From Aminobacter carboxidus (GTDB taxonomy: Bacteria > Pseudomonadota > Alphaproteobacteria > Rhizobiales > Rhizobiaceae): a stretch of 64,000 nt of DNA. The stretch lies in the NCBI RefSeq assembly GCF_014863355.1, contig NZ_JACZEP010000001.1:62001-126000 (forward strand). The letters run 5' to 3'. Within the stretch, counting starts at the first letter, position 1, and every line of letters begins with the position of its first letter. Position numbers and translations under genes: made by a program. Of this stretch, positions 27,219-39,100 are shown in pieces. Under the pieces are notes generated by a model. That model did not search any database. It was not told where the DNA came from and saw only the letters and a program-made list of their open reading frames with translations.

Positions 27219-27325
27219 TTACAGCGCCGCGCGTCCTCTTGGACACGCAAAGGACGCTGTAACGCTTTCGGGTCGGTGCATGATCCTTTTCCGAAAATCG
27301 GCCTTCGATTTTCGCGGTCATGCAC
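27219..27325. repeat. RIME-like intergenic palindromic element
   Basis: Two consecutive imperfect hairpins. The first runs from TTACAGCG (27219) to CGCTGTAA (27262), with an inner GTCC/GGAC stem. The second runs from GTGCATGA (27276) to TCATGCAC (27325), with an inner CGAAAATCG/CGATTTTCG stem. Size and two-hairpin layout match the Rhizobium-specific intergenic mosaic elements I know from rhizobial genomes. It fills most of the 322-base gap between the transpeptidase gene and tag; nothing else is seen in the gap. Confidence 0.75.
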
Positions 27326-27350
27326 TGGACTGTTAACGAACGGGTTCGAC

Positions 27351-27989
27351 ATGGAAGAAAAAAAGACGGGTTTGATGGTCGGCGCGGATGGGGCGGCGCG
27401 CTGCTTCTGGCCGGGGGCGTTGCCGGATTATCTGCATTACCACGACAATGAATGGGGACGACCGGTCGCCAACGACACCAGGCTGTTCGAAAAGATCTGC
27501 CTTGAAGGCTTCCAGTCCGGTCTGTCGTGGCTGACGATCCTGCGCAAGCGCGACAATTTCCGCGAGGCCTTTTCGGGCTTCGATTTCGACAAGGTCGCCG
27601 AATATGGCGAGGCCGACATCGAACGCCTGCTCGGCAATCCCGGCATCGTCCGCCATCGTGGCAAGATCGTCTCGACCATCAACAACGCCAAGCGTGCCCG
27701 CGAACTCGCCGACGAGGCCGGTTCGCTTGCGGCGTGGTTCTGGAAGTTCGAGCCCGGCGCTGACGAGCGGCCTAAGGTGGTCGACTACCCGACATTGATC
27801 GCCAACCCGACGACGCCAACCTCGACGCGGATCTCCAAGGAGCTGAAGAAGCGCGGCTGGAGCTTCGTCGGCCCGACCACCGTCTATGCCTTCATGCAGG
27901 CGATGGGGCTGGTCAACGACCACATCGAAGGCTGCATGTGCCGCGGCAAGATCGAGGCCGAGCGCAAGGCGTTCAAGCGGCCGGGGTGA
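27351..27989 (+). CDS. tag: DNA-3-methyladenine glycosylase I
   Basis: A base-excision repair enzyme that removes 3-methyladenine from alkylated DNA in the cytoplasm. The protein is 212 residues, close to the family length (about 190). Signatures are the N-terminal Cys in ARCFWPG, YHDNEWGRPVANDTRLFEKI, LEGFQSGLSWLTILRKRDNF, and the C-terminal HIEGCMC, which together supply the Zn-binding Cys/His residues of the family. ATG 27351 begins a typical N-terminus; an in-frame upstream ATG at 27276 would lie in the RIME-like element. It is transcribed alone. Confidence 0.93.
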   Translation: MEEKKTGLMVGADGAARCFWPGALPDYLHYHDNEWGRPVANDTRLFEKICLEGFQSGLSWLTILRKRDNFREAFSGFDFDKVAEYGEADIERLLGNPGIVRHRGKIVSTINNAKRARELADEAGSLAAWFWKFEPGADERPKVVDYPTLIANPTTPTSTRISKELKKRGWSFVGPTTVYAFMQAMGLVNDHIEGCMCRGKIEAERKAFKRPG

Positions 27990-28024
27990 GTGCGCTTGCT
28001 TTCTTCCGCAAGGGCGAAAGGAAT

Positions 28025-28411
28025 TTAGCGCTCATACCGTCCCTTATGTCCGCTGCCGGCGATGTCCCAGACCAGCGACCGACCTGACACCGTCAGCAGC
28101 AGCCCGCCGAAACCGCGGTCGTCGGGCGTGTGGCGCCGCGACGCTGAGCTGCGGCCGGCCGGAATGACCTCCACCGTCGCGCCGCGCTTGACCCAGCAGC
28201 CCTTGCCGTACTGGTCGTTGGCGCCATAGGCGAGCATGAATTCGAAGCTGCCGTTCGGCTTCAGCAGCAACTCGGACCCAACTTCCATGACACCGTTGAG
28301 ATAATAGTGCCCGGCGAGCTTGGCATCGCCGGGCGAACATGCCTGGGCCGTGGCAAGTCCGGCCGCGAGCGACAGCGCACTGAGCGCTGCGGTTGAAACG
28401 ATCCGTGGCAT
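28025..28411 (-). CDS. Exported protein of unknown function
   Basis: A 128-residue protein with a Sec signal peptide (PRIVSTAALSALSLAAGLAT, then AQAC). The mature part begins SPGDAKLAGHYYLNGVMEVG and contains LLLKPNGSFEFMLAYGANDQ, a pattern seen in small beta-rich periplasmic proteins. Two or three Cys remain after cleavage. I recognise no family. It lies 30 bases after a small membrane protein gene on the same strand, so the two probably form an operon. It is convergent with tag. Confidence 0.65.
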   Translation of the reverse strand: MPRIVSTAALSALSLAAGLATAQACSPGDAKLAGHYYLNGVMEVGSELLLKPNGSFEFMLAYGANDQYGKGCWVKRGATVEVIPAGRSSASRRHTPDDRGFGGLLLTVSGRSLVWDIAGSGHKGRYER

Positions 28412-28441
28412 GGCAGTGCCCTTTCGTGGCCGACTGAGGCC

Positions 28442-28624
28442 CTATGCGGAAAACATCAGGCCGGCTGCGATCGCACCGACGGCGGCGAGCGCCGGATAGA
28501 GCACCAATGCCACCGCAAGCAGCGTATCCCCGAACGGTGACGCCAGTCTTTGGGCGGCATCTTCCGGCCGCGCCTGGGGTGTCTGGGCTGTGGTCTCGTC
28601 GAGTTCTGCTGCGATCGTCGGCAT
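28442..28624 (-). CDS. Small single-pass membrane protein, unknown function
   Basis: A 60-residue protein (MPTIAAELDETTAQTPQARP...) with a charged N-terminal half and a C-terminal membrane helix at about residues 34-57 (TLLAVALVLYPALAAVGAIA). ATG 28624 has AGGA about 9 bases upstream and is preferred over a longer reading from 28666. It precedes the exported protein gene by 30 bases. Function unknown. Confidence 0.5.
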   Translation of the reverse strand: MPTIAAELDETTAQTPQARPEDAAQRLASPFGDTLLAVALVLYPALAAVGAIAAGLMFSA

Positions 28625-28814
28625 CGTGTTCGTCCTGGCATTCAATGCTGCGCCTTGTCGCTTCAAGCTGTATCGGCACGATGTCGGTCAAATTGTGGAA
28701 ATGTTTCGGCTTCCTCGTGCTGTGCCAAACGCTTGCCGCTCCATCCCATTTCGGTTACGACACGCCGCGCCGTGATCGCGGCCAAAATTTCTGGAAAACA
28801 GCGGAATTCTCGCC

Positions 28815-30332
28815 ATGGCCGACAAATCGGAAAAGATGAAAGCGCGACTGCCGCGCGGCTTCGTCGACCGCAGCGCGGACGACATCCGGATCGTCGAGAA
28901 GATGATGGCGAAAATCCGCGAGGTCTACGAGCTCTATGGCTTCGAGCCTGTCGACCAGCCACTGATCGAATACACCGACGCGCTCGGCAAATTCCTGCCC
29001 GATCAGGACCGCCCCAACGAAGGCGTCTTCTCCTTCCAGGACGACGACGAGCAGTGGCTGTCGCTGCGCTACGACCTGACCGCGCCGATGGCGCGCTTTG
29101 TCGCCGAAAACTATGAGAAGCTGCCCAAGCCCTACCGCAGCTATCGCTCCGGCTGGGTGTTCCGCAATGAGAAGCCCGGTCCCGGCCGCTTCCGCCAGTT
29201 CATGCAGTTCGACGCCGATACCGTCGGCACGCCAGGCGTCGCAGCCGATGCCGAGATGACCATGATGATGGCCGATGTGATGGAAGCGCTCGGCATCAAG
29301 CGCGGCGACTACGTCATCCGCGTCAACAACCGCAAGGTGCTCGACGGCGTGCTCGAGGCCATCGGCCTCGGCGGCGACGACAACGGCAATCGCCGGCTGA
29401 CCGTCTTGCGCGCCATCGACAAGCTCGACAAGTTCGGCCCCGAAGGTGTGCGCCTGCTGCTCGGCAAGGGCCGCTGGGACGGTGGTGCGGAAGGCGAGGG
29501 CGACTTCACCAAGGGTGCTGGCCTGGACGAAGCCGCCATCGCCACCGTCATTGCCTTTACCGAGGCAGGCGCGGCCGATGCTGCAACCACTGCCGAGAAC
29601 CTGCGCGCCATCGTCGCCGGCAATGCCAGGGGCACCGAAGGCGTCGAAGAGCTCGCCCAGATCGGCGCGCTTGCTGCCGCCGCGGGCTATGACGACGGCC
29701 GCGTCAAGGTCGACCCCTCCGTTGTCCGTGGCCTGGAATATTACACCGGTCCGGTCTTCGAGGCCGAGCTCTTGGCCGAGATCCCCAATGACGACGGCCA
29801 GGTCGTGCGTTTCGGTTCGGTCGGCGGTGGCGGACGCTATGACGGTCTCGTCTCGCGCTTCCGCGGCGAGCCGGTGCCGGCAACCGGCTTCTCCATCGGC
29901 GTATCGCGCCTGATGACCGCGCTCAAGAATCTCGGCAAGCTCGATACATCAGACGTTGTCGCGCCTGTTGTCGTGCTGGTCATGGACAAGGACACCGAAA
30001 GCCTCGGCCGCTACCAGAAGATGGTTGCCGAACTGCGTCGCGCCGGCGTGCGCGCCGAAATGTATCTCGGCGGCGCCGGCATGAAGGCTCAGATCAAATA
30101 TGCCGACCGCAGGGGCTCGGGAGTCGTCATCATCCAGGGCGGCGATGAACGTGCCAAGGGCGAAATTCAGATCAAGGACCTGATCGAAGGCGCGCGCATG
30201 TCGGCTGGCATCACCGACAATGCCGAGTGGCGCGCCGCGCGTCCGGCCCAGATCACCGTGCCGGAAGCCGACCTCGTGACCGAAGCGAAGAAGATCCTGG
30301 CCGCGCAGGCGGAAGAGCGGGCGAAACAGTAG
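28815..30332 (+). CDS. hisS: Histidyl-tRNA synthetase
   Basis: It charges tRNA(His) with histidine; class II aminoacyl-tRNA synthetase, cytoplasmic. The protein is 505 residues. Motif 2 appears as [20 protein letters not shown] followed by [12 protein letters not shown], the histidine-binding signature as [17 protein letters not shown], and motif 3 as [15 protein letters not shown]-terminal anticodon-binding domain follows ([20 protein letters not shown]). This is the divergent alphaproteobacterial form, known to act on tRNA(His) lacking the usual extra G at position -1. It is the first gene of hisS-hisZ-hisG, with 4 bases before hisZ. Confidence 0.95.
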   Translation: MADKSEKMKARLPRGFVDRSADDIRIVEKMMAKIREVYELYGFEPVDQPLIEYTDALGKFLPDQDRPNEGVFSFQDDDEQWLSLRYDLTAPMARFVAENYEKLPKPYRSYRSGWVFRNEKPGPGRFRQFMQFDADTVGTPGVAADAEMTMMMADVMEALGIKRGDYVIRVNNRKVLDGVLEAIGLGGDDNGNRRLTVLRAIDKLDKFGPEGVRLLLGKGRWDGGAEGEGDFTKGAGLDEAAIATVIAFTEAGAADAATTAENLRAIVAGNARGTEGVEELAQIGALAAAAGYDDGRVKVDPSVVRGLEYYTGPVFEAELLAEIPNDDGQVVRFGSVGGGGRYDGLVSRFRGEPVPATGFSIGVSRLMTALKNLGKLDTSDVVAPVVVLVMDKDTESLGRYQKMVAELRRAGVRAEMYLGGAGMKAQIKYADRRGSGVVIIQGGDERAKGEIQIKDLIEGARMSAGITDNAEWRAARPAQITVPEADLVTEAKKILAAQAEERAKQ

Positions 30333-30336
30333 TTCG

Positions 30337-31455
30337 ATGAACACGCGCTACCCGGCCATCGCGTCCGATATCCTCAAGCTCTTCGCCGCGCGCGGGGCAG
30401 ATGCTGTCGACGTGCCGGTGCTGCAGCCGGCCGATCCGTTCCTGGATATGGCCGGCGAGGACCTGCGCCGGCGCATCTTCCTGACCGAAAGCGAAACCGG
30501 CGCTTCGCTGTGCCTGCGGCCCGAATTCACCATTCCGGTCTGCCTCGACCACATCCACACCCAGTCCGGCACGCCACGCCGCTATTCCTATCTCGGCGAG
30601 GTCTTCCGCCAGCGCCGCGAGGGCGGCAACGAGTTCTTCCAGGCCGGCGTCGAGGATCTCGGCGATACCAATACGGCCGCCGCCGACGCGCGCTCGGTGG
30701 CCGATGCCCATGCGCTGCTGTCGCTGTGCCTGCCTGGCCGCGAACTGACCGTCACCGTCGGTGATCAGGCGATCTTCGAGGCGGTGCTGGCAGCGCTTGG
30801 CCTACCGCGCGGCTGGCGTATGCGCCTTGCCCGCGCTTTCGGCTCGGCTGAGCTCCTGGCCGCCGCCCTCGGCGATCTCGCCGCACCGACGCGCAGCTCG
30901 GCTCTTGCCGAGCCCGCCGCGTCGCTCGTCGCCAATGGCGATCACGACGCGCTTGCCGCCCACATTGCCACTGGCATGGAACAGGCCGGTCTTTCGCCTT
31001 CTGCCGGCCGTACGCCCAACGACATCGCCCGCCGCCTGATCGAAAAGGCCGAGCTGCGCAGCGTTCGTTTGTCCAGCGATGCCTTCGAGGCGCTCGAGCG
31101 CTTTTTGGCCATCGACGTCGTGCTCGACGAGGCACCGGCCGCGCTGAAGGAGTTTGCCGCCGGCGCCGGGCTCACGCTGGGTGCAGCTCTCGACAATTTC
31201 GCCGCCCGCGCCAAAGCCATATCAGACCACGGGCTCACAGCCGCTTCCGTCCGCTACGACGCCGCTTTCGGTCGCCCGCTCGACTATTACACCGGCCTGG
31301 TGTTCGAGATTTCCGGCCCCGACGCCGACCGGCCACTCGCCGGCGGTGGCCGCTATGACCGCCTGCTGACACTGCTCGGCGCCGCCAAGCCCATCCCCGG
31401 CGTCGGCTTCTCCGTCTGGCTCGACCGCATCGAAGCCTTGAGGGAGGCGCGCTGA
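30337..31455 (+). CDS. hisZ: ATP phosphoribosyltransferase regulatory subunit
   Basis: HisZ is a HisRS-like protein that lacks aminoacylation and binds the short HisG, making the ATP phosphoribosyltransferase active and sensitive to histidine. The protein is 372 residues. It keeps the HisRS-like core ([74 protein letters not shown]) but has no anticodon-binding domain. Its stop overlaps the hisG start (TGATG), giving translational coupling that suits a fixed subunit ratio. Confidence 0.93.
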   Translation: MNTRYPAIASDILKLFAARGADAVDVPVLQPADPFLDMAGEDLRRRIFLTESETGASLCLRPEFTIPVCLDHIHTQSGTPRRYSYLGEVFRQRREGGNEFFQAGVEDLGDTNTAAADARSVADAHALLSLCLPGRELTVTVGDQAIFEAVLAALGLPRGWRMRLARAFGSAELLAAALGDLAAPTRSSALAEPAASLVANGDHDALAAHIATGMEQAGLSPSAGRTPNDIARRLIEKAELRSVRLSSDAFEALERFLAIDVVLDEAPAALKEFAAGAGLTLGAALDNFAARAKAISDHGLTAASVRYDAAFGRPLDYYTGLVFEISGPDADRPLAGGGRYDRLLTLLGAAKPIPGVGFSVWLDRIEALREAR

Positions 31456-32159
31456 TGGCCATCTCGATTGCACTTCCCTCCAAGGGTCGGCTCAAGGAGC
31501 AGGCGCTCGAGGTGCTGGCCAAGGCCGGCTTTACCGTCAATCTGCCCGACGATGACCGCCGCTATCGCGCCTCGATCGAGGGCAGGGCGGACATCGAAAT
31601 CGCCTTCCTGTCTGCTTCCGAGATCTCAGGCGAGATAGGCCAGGGCAATGTCGACCTCGGTATAACAGGCGAAGACCTGATCCGCGAAAACCTCGCCGAC
31701 TGGGAGCGCAAGGCCGCGATATCAGCCCGCCTCGGCTTCGGCCATGCCGACGTCGTCGTTGCCGTGCCCGACATCTGGCTCGACGTCGACACCATGGCCG
31801 ATCTCGACGATGTCGCCGCCGATTTCCGGCAGCGCCACGGCCGCCGCCTGCGCATCGCCACCAAATACTGGCGCCTTACCCAGCAGTTCTTCTCCCAGAT
31901 GCACGGCATCCAGGTCTACCGCATCGTCGAAAGCCTCGGTGCCACCGAAGGCGCGCCTGCTGCGGGTTCGGCCGATGTGATCGTCGACATCACCTCGACC
32001 GGCTCGACGCTGCGCGCCAACCACCTGAAGATCCTGTCCGATGGCGTCATCCTGCGCTCGCAGGCCTGCCTGGTGCAGTCGCTGAAAGTTCGCGATGCCG
32101 CCGATGAGGCAACACTGGCCGAGTTCAATGCCGCAATAGCGGCTGCAGTCCACGGATAA
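31455..32159 (+). CDS. hisG: ATP phosphoribosyltransferase, short form
   Basis: The first enzyme of histidine biosynthesis: ATP + PRPP to phosphoribosyl-ATP. At 234 residues it is the short form, without the C-terminal histidine-binding domain of the long form, and so depends on HisZ encoded upstream. Signatures are [40 protein letters not shown] and the PRPP-binding region [20 protein letters not shown]. Its last 35 bases overlap the 3' end of the convergent oxyR gene. Confidence 0.95.
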   Translation: MAISIALPSKGRLKEQALEVLAKAGFTVNLPDDDRRYRASIEGRADIEIAFLSASEISGEIGQGNVDLGITGEDLIRENLADWERKAAISARLGFGHADVVVAVPDIWLDVDTMADLDDVAADFRQRHGRRLRIATKYWRLTQQFFSQMHGIQVYRIVESLGATEGAPAAGSADVIVDITSTGSTLRANHLKILSDGVILRSQACLVQSLKVRDAADEATLAEFNAAIAAAVHG

Positions 32160-33030
32160 TCCGCGCCAGCTCCAGGCACTCATTGTGCCGGGGGCTGTTG
32201 CGGCGCCAGGCCAGGCAGATGCGGCGCTCCGGAACCGGTTCGGCAAACGGCACGACCTTGAGGTCGCGCTGGTCGCGGGCCGGTCCCGCCGCCATCTCCG
32301 GTATCAGCGTCACGCCCAGCCCATGTGCCACCATCTGCAACAGCGTGGTCAGGCTGGTCGCGCCGTAATTGGCCATCGCCACCGGCTTGACGCTGCCACA
32401 CACGGCGAGCGCCTGTTCGCGCAGGCAATGGCCTTCCTCCAGCAGCATCAGCCGTTCCAGCGCCGGGCTTTCCGGCGGCACCGGCGGTGAGATGAAGTCG
32501 GGGTCGTTGGCGGGCACCGCCAGATAGAAGCGGTCGGAAAACAGCTCCTCAGCGGTCAGGCCGGGATAGTCGAGCGGCAGGGCGGCGACGAAGGCATCGA
32601 TCCGGCCATTGATCGCGTCTTCGACAAGCGCACCGGTGATTGCCTCGCGCAGCTCCAGCCTGAGCATGGGATATTCGCGCTTCAGCGCCGGCAGCACGTG
32701 CGGCAGCAGGTAAGGCGCAACTGTCGGGATGATGCCGAGCCGCAGGCGTCCCTCCATTGCCAGCCTGCCGCGGCGGGCCATCGTCTCGACCTCGTGGATT
32801 TCAGCCAGGATGCTTTCGATGCGCGGCTGTATCGTCAGCGCATCCTCGGTCAGCCGCACCGCTTTGCCGCCGCGCTCGAACAGGGCGCAGCCGAGCCTTT
32901 GCTCCATTTCCGCGATCTGGGCCGACAGTGCCGGCTGGCTCACGCCCGCGAACTCGGCGGCGCGCCCGAAATGCAGTGTCTGCGCCAGCGCCGAGAAATA
33001 TTCCATCTGTCGGATCGTGAGGCGTATCAT
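32125..33030 (-). CDS. oxyR: Hydrogen peroxide-sensing regulator OxyR
   Basis: A LysR-type activator that senses H2O2 through a disulfide. The protein is 301 residues. The helix-turn-helix is at residues about 5-60 ([20 protein letters not shown], then [17 protein letters not shown]). The sensing region [15 protein letters not shown] places C202 and C211 nine residues apart, exactly as C199/C208 of E. coli OxyR, which marks it as OxyR rather than a generic LysR protein. It is divergent from katG, its expected target. Its 3' end overlaps hisG by 35 bases on the other strand. Confidence 0.92.
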   Translation of the reverse strand: MIRLTIRQMEYFSALAQTLHFGRAAEFAGVSQPALSAQIAEMEQRLGCALFERGGKAVRLTEDALTIQPRIESILAEIHEVETMARRGRLAMEGRLRLGIIPTVAPYLLPHVLPALKREYPMLRLELREAITGALVEDAINGRIDAFVAALPLDYPGLTAEELFSDRFYLAVPANDPDFISPPVPPESPALERLMLLEEGHCLREQALAVCGSVKPVAMANYGATSLTTLLQMVAHGLGVTLIPEMAAGPARDQRDLKVVPFAEPVPERRICLAWRRNSPRHNECLELARIIRGLQPLLRH

Positions 33031-33072
33031 AACCGTAGGCTATCAAAGTTCTTAGAAAAGGCAATTTGGCTT
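33029..33072. promoter_or_regulatory. Candidate OxyR binding site at the oxyR start
   Basis: ATAA-N7-CTAT followed, after 8 bases, by TTAG-N7-AATT approximates the OxyR consensus of four spaced ATAG/CTAT elements. The left half fits well (7 of 8) and the right half weakly. It overlaps the oxyR start codon, as expected for autoregulation. Confidence 0.4.
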
Positions 33073-33093
33073 TATCGGAACTGCGTCCTACAC

Positions 33094-33106
33094 TGGAATT
33101 ATTCCA
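33094..33106. promoter_or_regulatory. Dyad TGGAATTATTCCA in the oxyR-katG intergenic region
   Basis: A perfect 13-base palindrome centred 245 bases before the katG start. A half-site ATTCCA recurs at 33124. Its role is unknown; a regulator site for katG or oxyR is possible. Confidence 0.35.
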
Positions 33107-33141
33107 ATCAGTTGGTATACAGTATTCCATCTGTTGCCTAA

Positions 33142-35532
<2,391 letters not shown>

Positions 35533-35556
35533 ACAGGCGAAACCGATCGAGTAAGG

Positions 35557-35590
35557 CAGGTGCGGAGCGATCCGCGCCTGTTTCATTTTG
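35557..35590 (+). terminator. Intrinsic terminator of katG
   Basis: A 10-bp stem with one G-T pair (CAGGTGCGGA / TCCGCGCCTG) and a GCGA loop, followed by TTTCATTTTG, 25 bases after the katG stop. Confidence 0.75.
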
Positions 35591-35706
35591 TGCCGCGTCT
35601 GTTTGAGGGAAGTTTTTGCCCTGGCAAGGCCGCCGGGCGCTTGTGCATTCCGCCGCTGCTGTTTAGCTAGACCTGATACGGGTCAACCGAAAGCGGATCA
35701 CCGAAC

Positions 35707-36990
35707 ATGCGACTTGGCGGAAGACTGGCTGCGGCCATTGAAGTTCTCGACGATATCGATAGGCGGCACAGGCCCGCTGCGGATGCACTGAAGGATTGGG
35801 GACTGTCCCACCGTTTTGCAGGCGCCGGCGACCGCGCCGCGATCGGCAACATCGTTTACGACGCGCTACGCCGCAAGCGTTCCGCCGGCTGGCTTGTCGG
35901 CGACGAGACCTCGCGCGCGCTCGGCTTCGGCGCTTTGCTGCTCGAATGGGATCAGTCCGCTGAAGCCCTCAACCGGACGCTTGACGGTGACAAGTTCGCG
36001 CCCGAGCCGCTGAGCGCTGCCGAACTGGCGACGATCGCCAGCCACAAGCTCGACGAGGCGCCCAATGCCGTTCGCGCCGATTGCCCCGACTGGTGCGCGC
36101 CGCTGCTCGAGCGCGCCTTTGGCGAGGAGTGGGTGGCGGAGGGTGCCGCCCTTGCCGCCCGTCCGCCGCTCGACATCCGCGCCAACACGCTGAAGGCCGA
36201 CCGCGCCCGCGTCATCGGCGAACTCGAAGGCACCCAGGCGGCGCCAACCGCTCTTGCTCCGCACGGCGTTCGCATTCCTCCCATCGATGGCAGCGGCCGC
36301 CACCCCAACGTTCAGGCCGAGCCGGCATTTCAGAAGGGCTGGTTCGAGATCCAGGACGAGGGCTCGCAGCTCGCGGCCGAACTGGCGGGCGCGTTGCCCG
36401 GCATGCAGGTTCTCGACTATTGCGCCGGTGCTGGCGGCAAGACACTGGCGCTGTCGGCGGCGATGGAAAATCGCGGCCAGATATTCGCCCACGATTCGGA
36501 AAAGTCGCGGCTCGCGCCGATGTTCGACCGCCTGCGCCGCTCCGACAACCGCAACGTCCAGGTGGTGTCAAAGCCGTCCGAGCTCTCCGGGCTTGCCGGC
36601 CATATGGATCTCGTGCTGATCGACGCGCCCTGCACCGGCAGCGGCACCTGGCGCCGCCGGCCCGACGCCAAGTGGCGGCTGACACAGCGCCAGCTCGATG
36701 TCCGCAAGGCCGAGCAGTCGGCCATTCTTGACGCCGCCAGCACTTATGTGAAGCCGGGCGGGCTCGTGGTCTACATCACCTGTTCGGTGTTCGACGAAGA
36801 GAATGCCGACCAGGTCGCAGCGTTCGTCGAGCGCGACGGGCGTTTCGCGACCGTCGACCACCAGGCACTTTGGACAAGGCATTTTCCGGGCCGCGCCGAT
36901 GCGGTGCGTTTCGGCGCTGAGGGCCTGTCGCTGACCCCGGCGCGCAGCGGCACCGACGGCTTCTACTTCGCCGCCATGCGCCGCGCCTGA
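35707..36990 (+). CDS. RsmB/NOP2/Sun-family RNA cytosine-5 methyltransferase
   Basis: Methylates a cytosine C5 in rRNA or tRNA using S-adenosylmethionine. The protein is 427 residues. An N-terminal NusB-like helical part (residues about 1-130) is followed by the methyltransferase domain: SAM-binding DYCAGAGGKTLALSAAM, motif IV DAPCTGSGTWRRRPD (releasing Cys in PCxG), and motif VI VYITCSVFDEENADQ with the catalytic TCS Cys. Both Cys residues are present. It is close to RsmB (16S C967) in layout, but the exact target is not fixed by sequence alone. Confidence 0.9.
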   Translation: MRLGGRLAAAIEVLDDIDRRHRPAADALKDWGLSHRFAGAGDRAAIGNIVYDALRRKRSAGWLVGDETSRALGFGALLLEWDQSAEALNRTLDGDKFAPEPLSAAELATIASHKLDEAPNAVRADCPDWCAPLLERAFGEEWVAEGAALAARPPLDIRANTLKADRARVIGELEGTQAAPTALAPHGVRIPPIDGSGRHPNVQAEPAFQKGWFEIQDEGSQLAAELAGALPGMQVLDYCAGAGGKTLALSAAMENRGQIFAHDSEKSRLAPMFDRLRRSDNRNVQVVSKPSELSGLAGHMDLVLIDAPCTGSGTWRRRPDAKWRLTQRQLDVRKAEQSAILDAASTYVKPGGLVVYITCSVFDEENADQVAAFVERDGRFATVDHQALWTRHFPGRADAVRFGAEGLSLTPARSGTDGFYFAAMRRA

Positions 36991-37091
36991 TCTGGGTAAC
37001 ACACGTCGCTTCGTCCTGTGGCGGAGCGAAATGTGCAACCAGTTCGATGCTCTAGCGTTCTGCGCCTCGGGTGCGCAGTGCTGGAGGTCGG

Positions 37092-37544
37092 ATGAACAGA
37101 TATGTCGCCTTGCTTGGTTTCATCGTCGTCGTGCTCGGCGGGGGCTCGCTCATCGGCTATCTGACGTTGCCGGGCGAATGGTATGCCGGGCTCGCCAAGC
37201 CGTTCTTCAATCCGCCAAACTGGGTTTTCGGCCCCGTCTGGTCGGTGCTTTACATTCTGGTCGCGGTTGCCGGCTGGCGCATCTGGTTGCGCGATCAGCA
37301 CGGAATTGCCATGCGGCTATGGATTGCCCAGCTGGTGTTCAATTTCCTGTGGTCGCCGACTTTCTTCGGTCTGCAGCAGATCGGCCTTGCCCTGTTGGTC
37401 ATCGTGGCATTGCTTGCCGCCATCTTCGGCTTCATGGCAACGGCCGCGAAATCGGATCGCGTCGCTGCCTGGCTGTTTGCGCCCTATGCCGCCTGGGTTG
37501 CCTTTGCCAGCTTGCTCAACGCCTCGCTCTGGTGGCTCAACTGA
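37092..37544 (+). CDS. tspO: TspO/MBR family tryptophan-rich membrane protein
   Basis: A 150-residue five-helix inner- or outer-membrane protein related to the mitochondrial translocator protein. In alphaproteobacteria TspO binds porphyrins and modulates pigment and stress responses. The conserved region WYAGLAKPFFNPPNWVFGPV followed by W-x-x-LY is clear, and Trp residues are concentrated as expected (WIAQLVFNFLWSPTFFGLQQ, AYAAWVAFASLLNASLWWLN-like end). ATG 37092 follows GGAGG. The next genes on the same strand begin 78 bases later. Confidence 0.92.
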   Translation: MNRYVALLGFIVVVLGGGSLIGYLTLPGEWYAGLAKPFFNPPNWVFGPVWSVLYILVAVAGWRIWLRDQHGIAMRLWIAQLVFNFLWSPTFFGLQQIGLALLVIVALLAAIFGFMATAAKSDRVAAWLFAPYAAWVAFASLLNASLWWLN

Positions 37545-37622
37545 TTTCGTTTTGCAGTGCAGCATTTCCGATTGCCAGCTTTTGCCGGCTTTGCGATAAG
37601 CAAGGCCAAGAGGACATCCGAT

Positions 37623-38081
37623 ATGGCAGCCAAGATCGTACCTGCGGCCGACTATGACGAGCGCGTCAGGTCGTCCTTCGCACGCCAGAGCGCAATGCGC
37701 ACCATCGGCGCCGAACTGACCCTGGTCACCCCCGGCATCGTCGAGATCGAGATGCCCTATTCAGGCGAGCTCACCCAGCAGCATGGCTTCCTGCATGCCG
37801 GTGTTATTTCGACGGCGCTCGATTCGGCCTGCGGCTATGCAGCCTTTTCGTTGATGCCCGAAAATTCCAGCGTGCTGACCATCGAGTTCAAGGTCAATCT
37901 GCTGGCACCCGGCAAGGGCGAACGCTTCCTGTTTCGCGGCTCGGTCACCAAGCCCGGCCGCACCATCGTCGTTGCCGACGGCCAGGCCTATGCCATTGCT
38001 GCCGACGGCGAGGCCAAGCTGATCGCCACCATGACCGGAACGATGATGGCCGTTGCCGGTCGCGATGGCATCGAGGGCTGA
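37623..38081 (+). CDS. PaaI-family hotdog thioesterase
   Basis: A 152-residue hotdog-fold acyl-CoA thioesterase. The catalytic region QQHGFLHAGVISTALDSACG matches the HGG...D pattern of the PaaI group in variant form. The rest (VLTIEFKVNLLAPGKGERFL) is typical. The physiological acyl-CoA is unknown. ATG 37623 is chosen at the start of the conserved part. It is followed after 3 bases by the nucleosidase gene, so the two are co-transcribed. Confidence 0.88.
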   Translation: MAAKIVPAADYDERVRSSFARQSAMRTIGAELTLVTPGIVEIEMPYSGELTQQHGFLHAGVISTALDSACGYAAFSLMPENSSVLTIEFKVNLLAPGKGERFLFRGSVTKPGRTIVVADGQAYAIAADGEAKLIATMTGTMMAVAGRDGIEG

Positions 38082-38084
38082 ACC

Positions 38085-38717
38085 ATGCCGATTACCCAGT
38101 TCGCCGGTCGCAACGTGCTGTTCGTCATGGCCGTCGATGCCGAATACGGCCCGCACCTGCAAAAGCTGTTCGTGCCGCTGATGACCGGCGTCGGCCCTGT
38201 CGAATCCGGCATCAGGGTCGGTGCCGAACTGGCGCAGCGCGCCGCCGGCAACGCGCTACCCGACCTTGTCGTCTGCCTCGGCTCGGCCGGCAGCCGCAGG
38301 CTCGAGCAGGCCGAGGTCTACCAGGCCGTGTCGGTTGCCTACCGCGACATGGACGCTTCGGCGCTTGGCTTCGAGAAGGGCACCACGCCGTTTCTCGATT
38401 TGCCGGCGACCGTGCCGCTGCCGCTGCGCATACCGGGGGTGAAGCAGGCAAGCCTGTCGACCGGCGGCACCATCATTTCGGGTGCTGCCTACGATGCCAT
38501 CCCGGAAGACATGGTCGACATGGAGACCTTCGCCGTGCTCCGCGCCTGCCAGATGTTCTCAGTGCCGCTCATCGGTCTGCGCGGTATCTCCGATGGCGCC
38601 AGCGACATTCATCACGTCGACGACTGGACCGAATATCTCCATCTCGTCGACGAAAAACTGGCCCATGCCGTGCACCTGCTGGGCCAGGCGATCCAGGGCG
38701 GCGAACTGAAACTCTAG
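38085..38717 (+). CDS. 5'-methylthioadenosine/S-adenosylhomocysteine nucleosidase-like protein
   Basis: A 210-residue phosphorylase-superfamily protein. It splits methylthioadenosine or adenosylhomocysteine into adenine and the thio-sugar, a salvage step. Visible are E20 in VMAVDAEYGPHL, the family glycine motif VVCLGSAGSRRLEQAEVYQA, DMETFAVLRACQMFSVP and the catalytic Asp in GISDGASD. The length is slightly short of E. coli MTAN (232). It starts 3 bases after the thioesterase stop. Specificity between MTA, SAH and other nucleosides is not fixed by sequence. Confidence 0.85.
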   Translation: MPITQFAGRNVLFVMAVDAEYGPHLQKLFVPLMTGVGPVESGIRVGAELAQRAAGNALPDLVVCLGSAGSRRLEQAEVYQAVSVAYRDMDASALGFEKGTTPFLDLPATVPLPLRIPGVKQASLSTGGTIISGAAYDAIPEDMVDMETFAVLRACQMFSVPLIGLRGISDGASDIHHVDDWTEYLHLVDEKLAHAVHLLGQAIQGGELKL

Positions 38718-39040
38718 TTCGCCGCGCGCGGCAGGCCCTTGGCGTTGCCGAACAGGACGCCGAGCAGCTTCACCTTCACGTCGCGATCCAAGTTGATGTA
38801 GGTCACGGCTCCCGCCTCGTGGTCGAGCGCCCAGCGGCCTGTCACGCCATTCTCCCAGTCGACGACATAGCCGCCATCGGCGAGCTTCCACACGCCTCTT
38901 CTGCTTTCGCCGTCTTCGAGCAGCATGTGCGCCACGTCGCCGGTCTCGAAATAGACATAGGCCTCCTTGCCATTGCGATCGAGCACATGCGTCGTACCAG
39001 GCACCAGCACCGACAGGGCCGATTGATCGAGAATTGCCAT
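38714..39040 (-). CDS. Conserved hypothetical protein, divergent from marR
   Basis: A 108-residue soluble protein (ILDQSALSVLVPGTTHVLDR, later GVWKLADGGYVVDWENGVTG). It reads like a small beta-rich domain, but I recognise no family. ATG 39040 follows GGAGACG. Its last 4 bases overlap the nucleosidase stop on the opposite strand. It is divergent from a MarR gene whose intergenic palindromes lie 27 bases upstream of this start, so it is a likely target of that regulator. Confidence 0.6.
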   Translation of the reverse strand: MAILDQSALSVLVPGTTHVLDRNGKEAYVYFETGDVAHMLLEDGESRRGVWKLADGGYVVDWENGVTGRWALDHEAGAVTYINLDRDVKVKLLGVLFGNAKGLPRAAN

Positions 39041-39066
39041 TGTCGTCTCCGTTGGTTATCAAGATA

Positions 39067-39081
39067 GTCAAGTAACTTGAC
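39067..39081. promoter_or_regulatory. MarR-type operator, copy 1 (GTCAAG-N3-CTTGAC)
   Basis: A perfect inverted repeat GTCAAGTAACTTGAC in the 60-base gap between the divergent hypothetical gene and marR. It is identical in its arms to the copy at 39104. Confidence 0.6.
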
Positions 39082-39100
39082 GTTATGCGCGAATGGAAAA

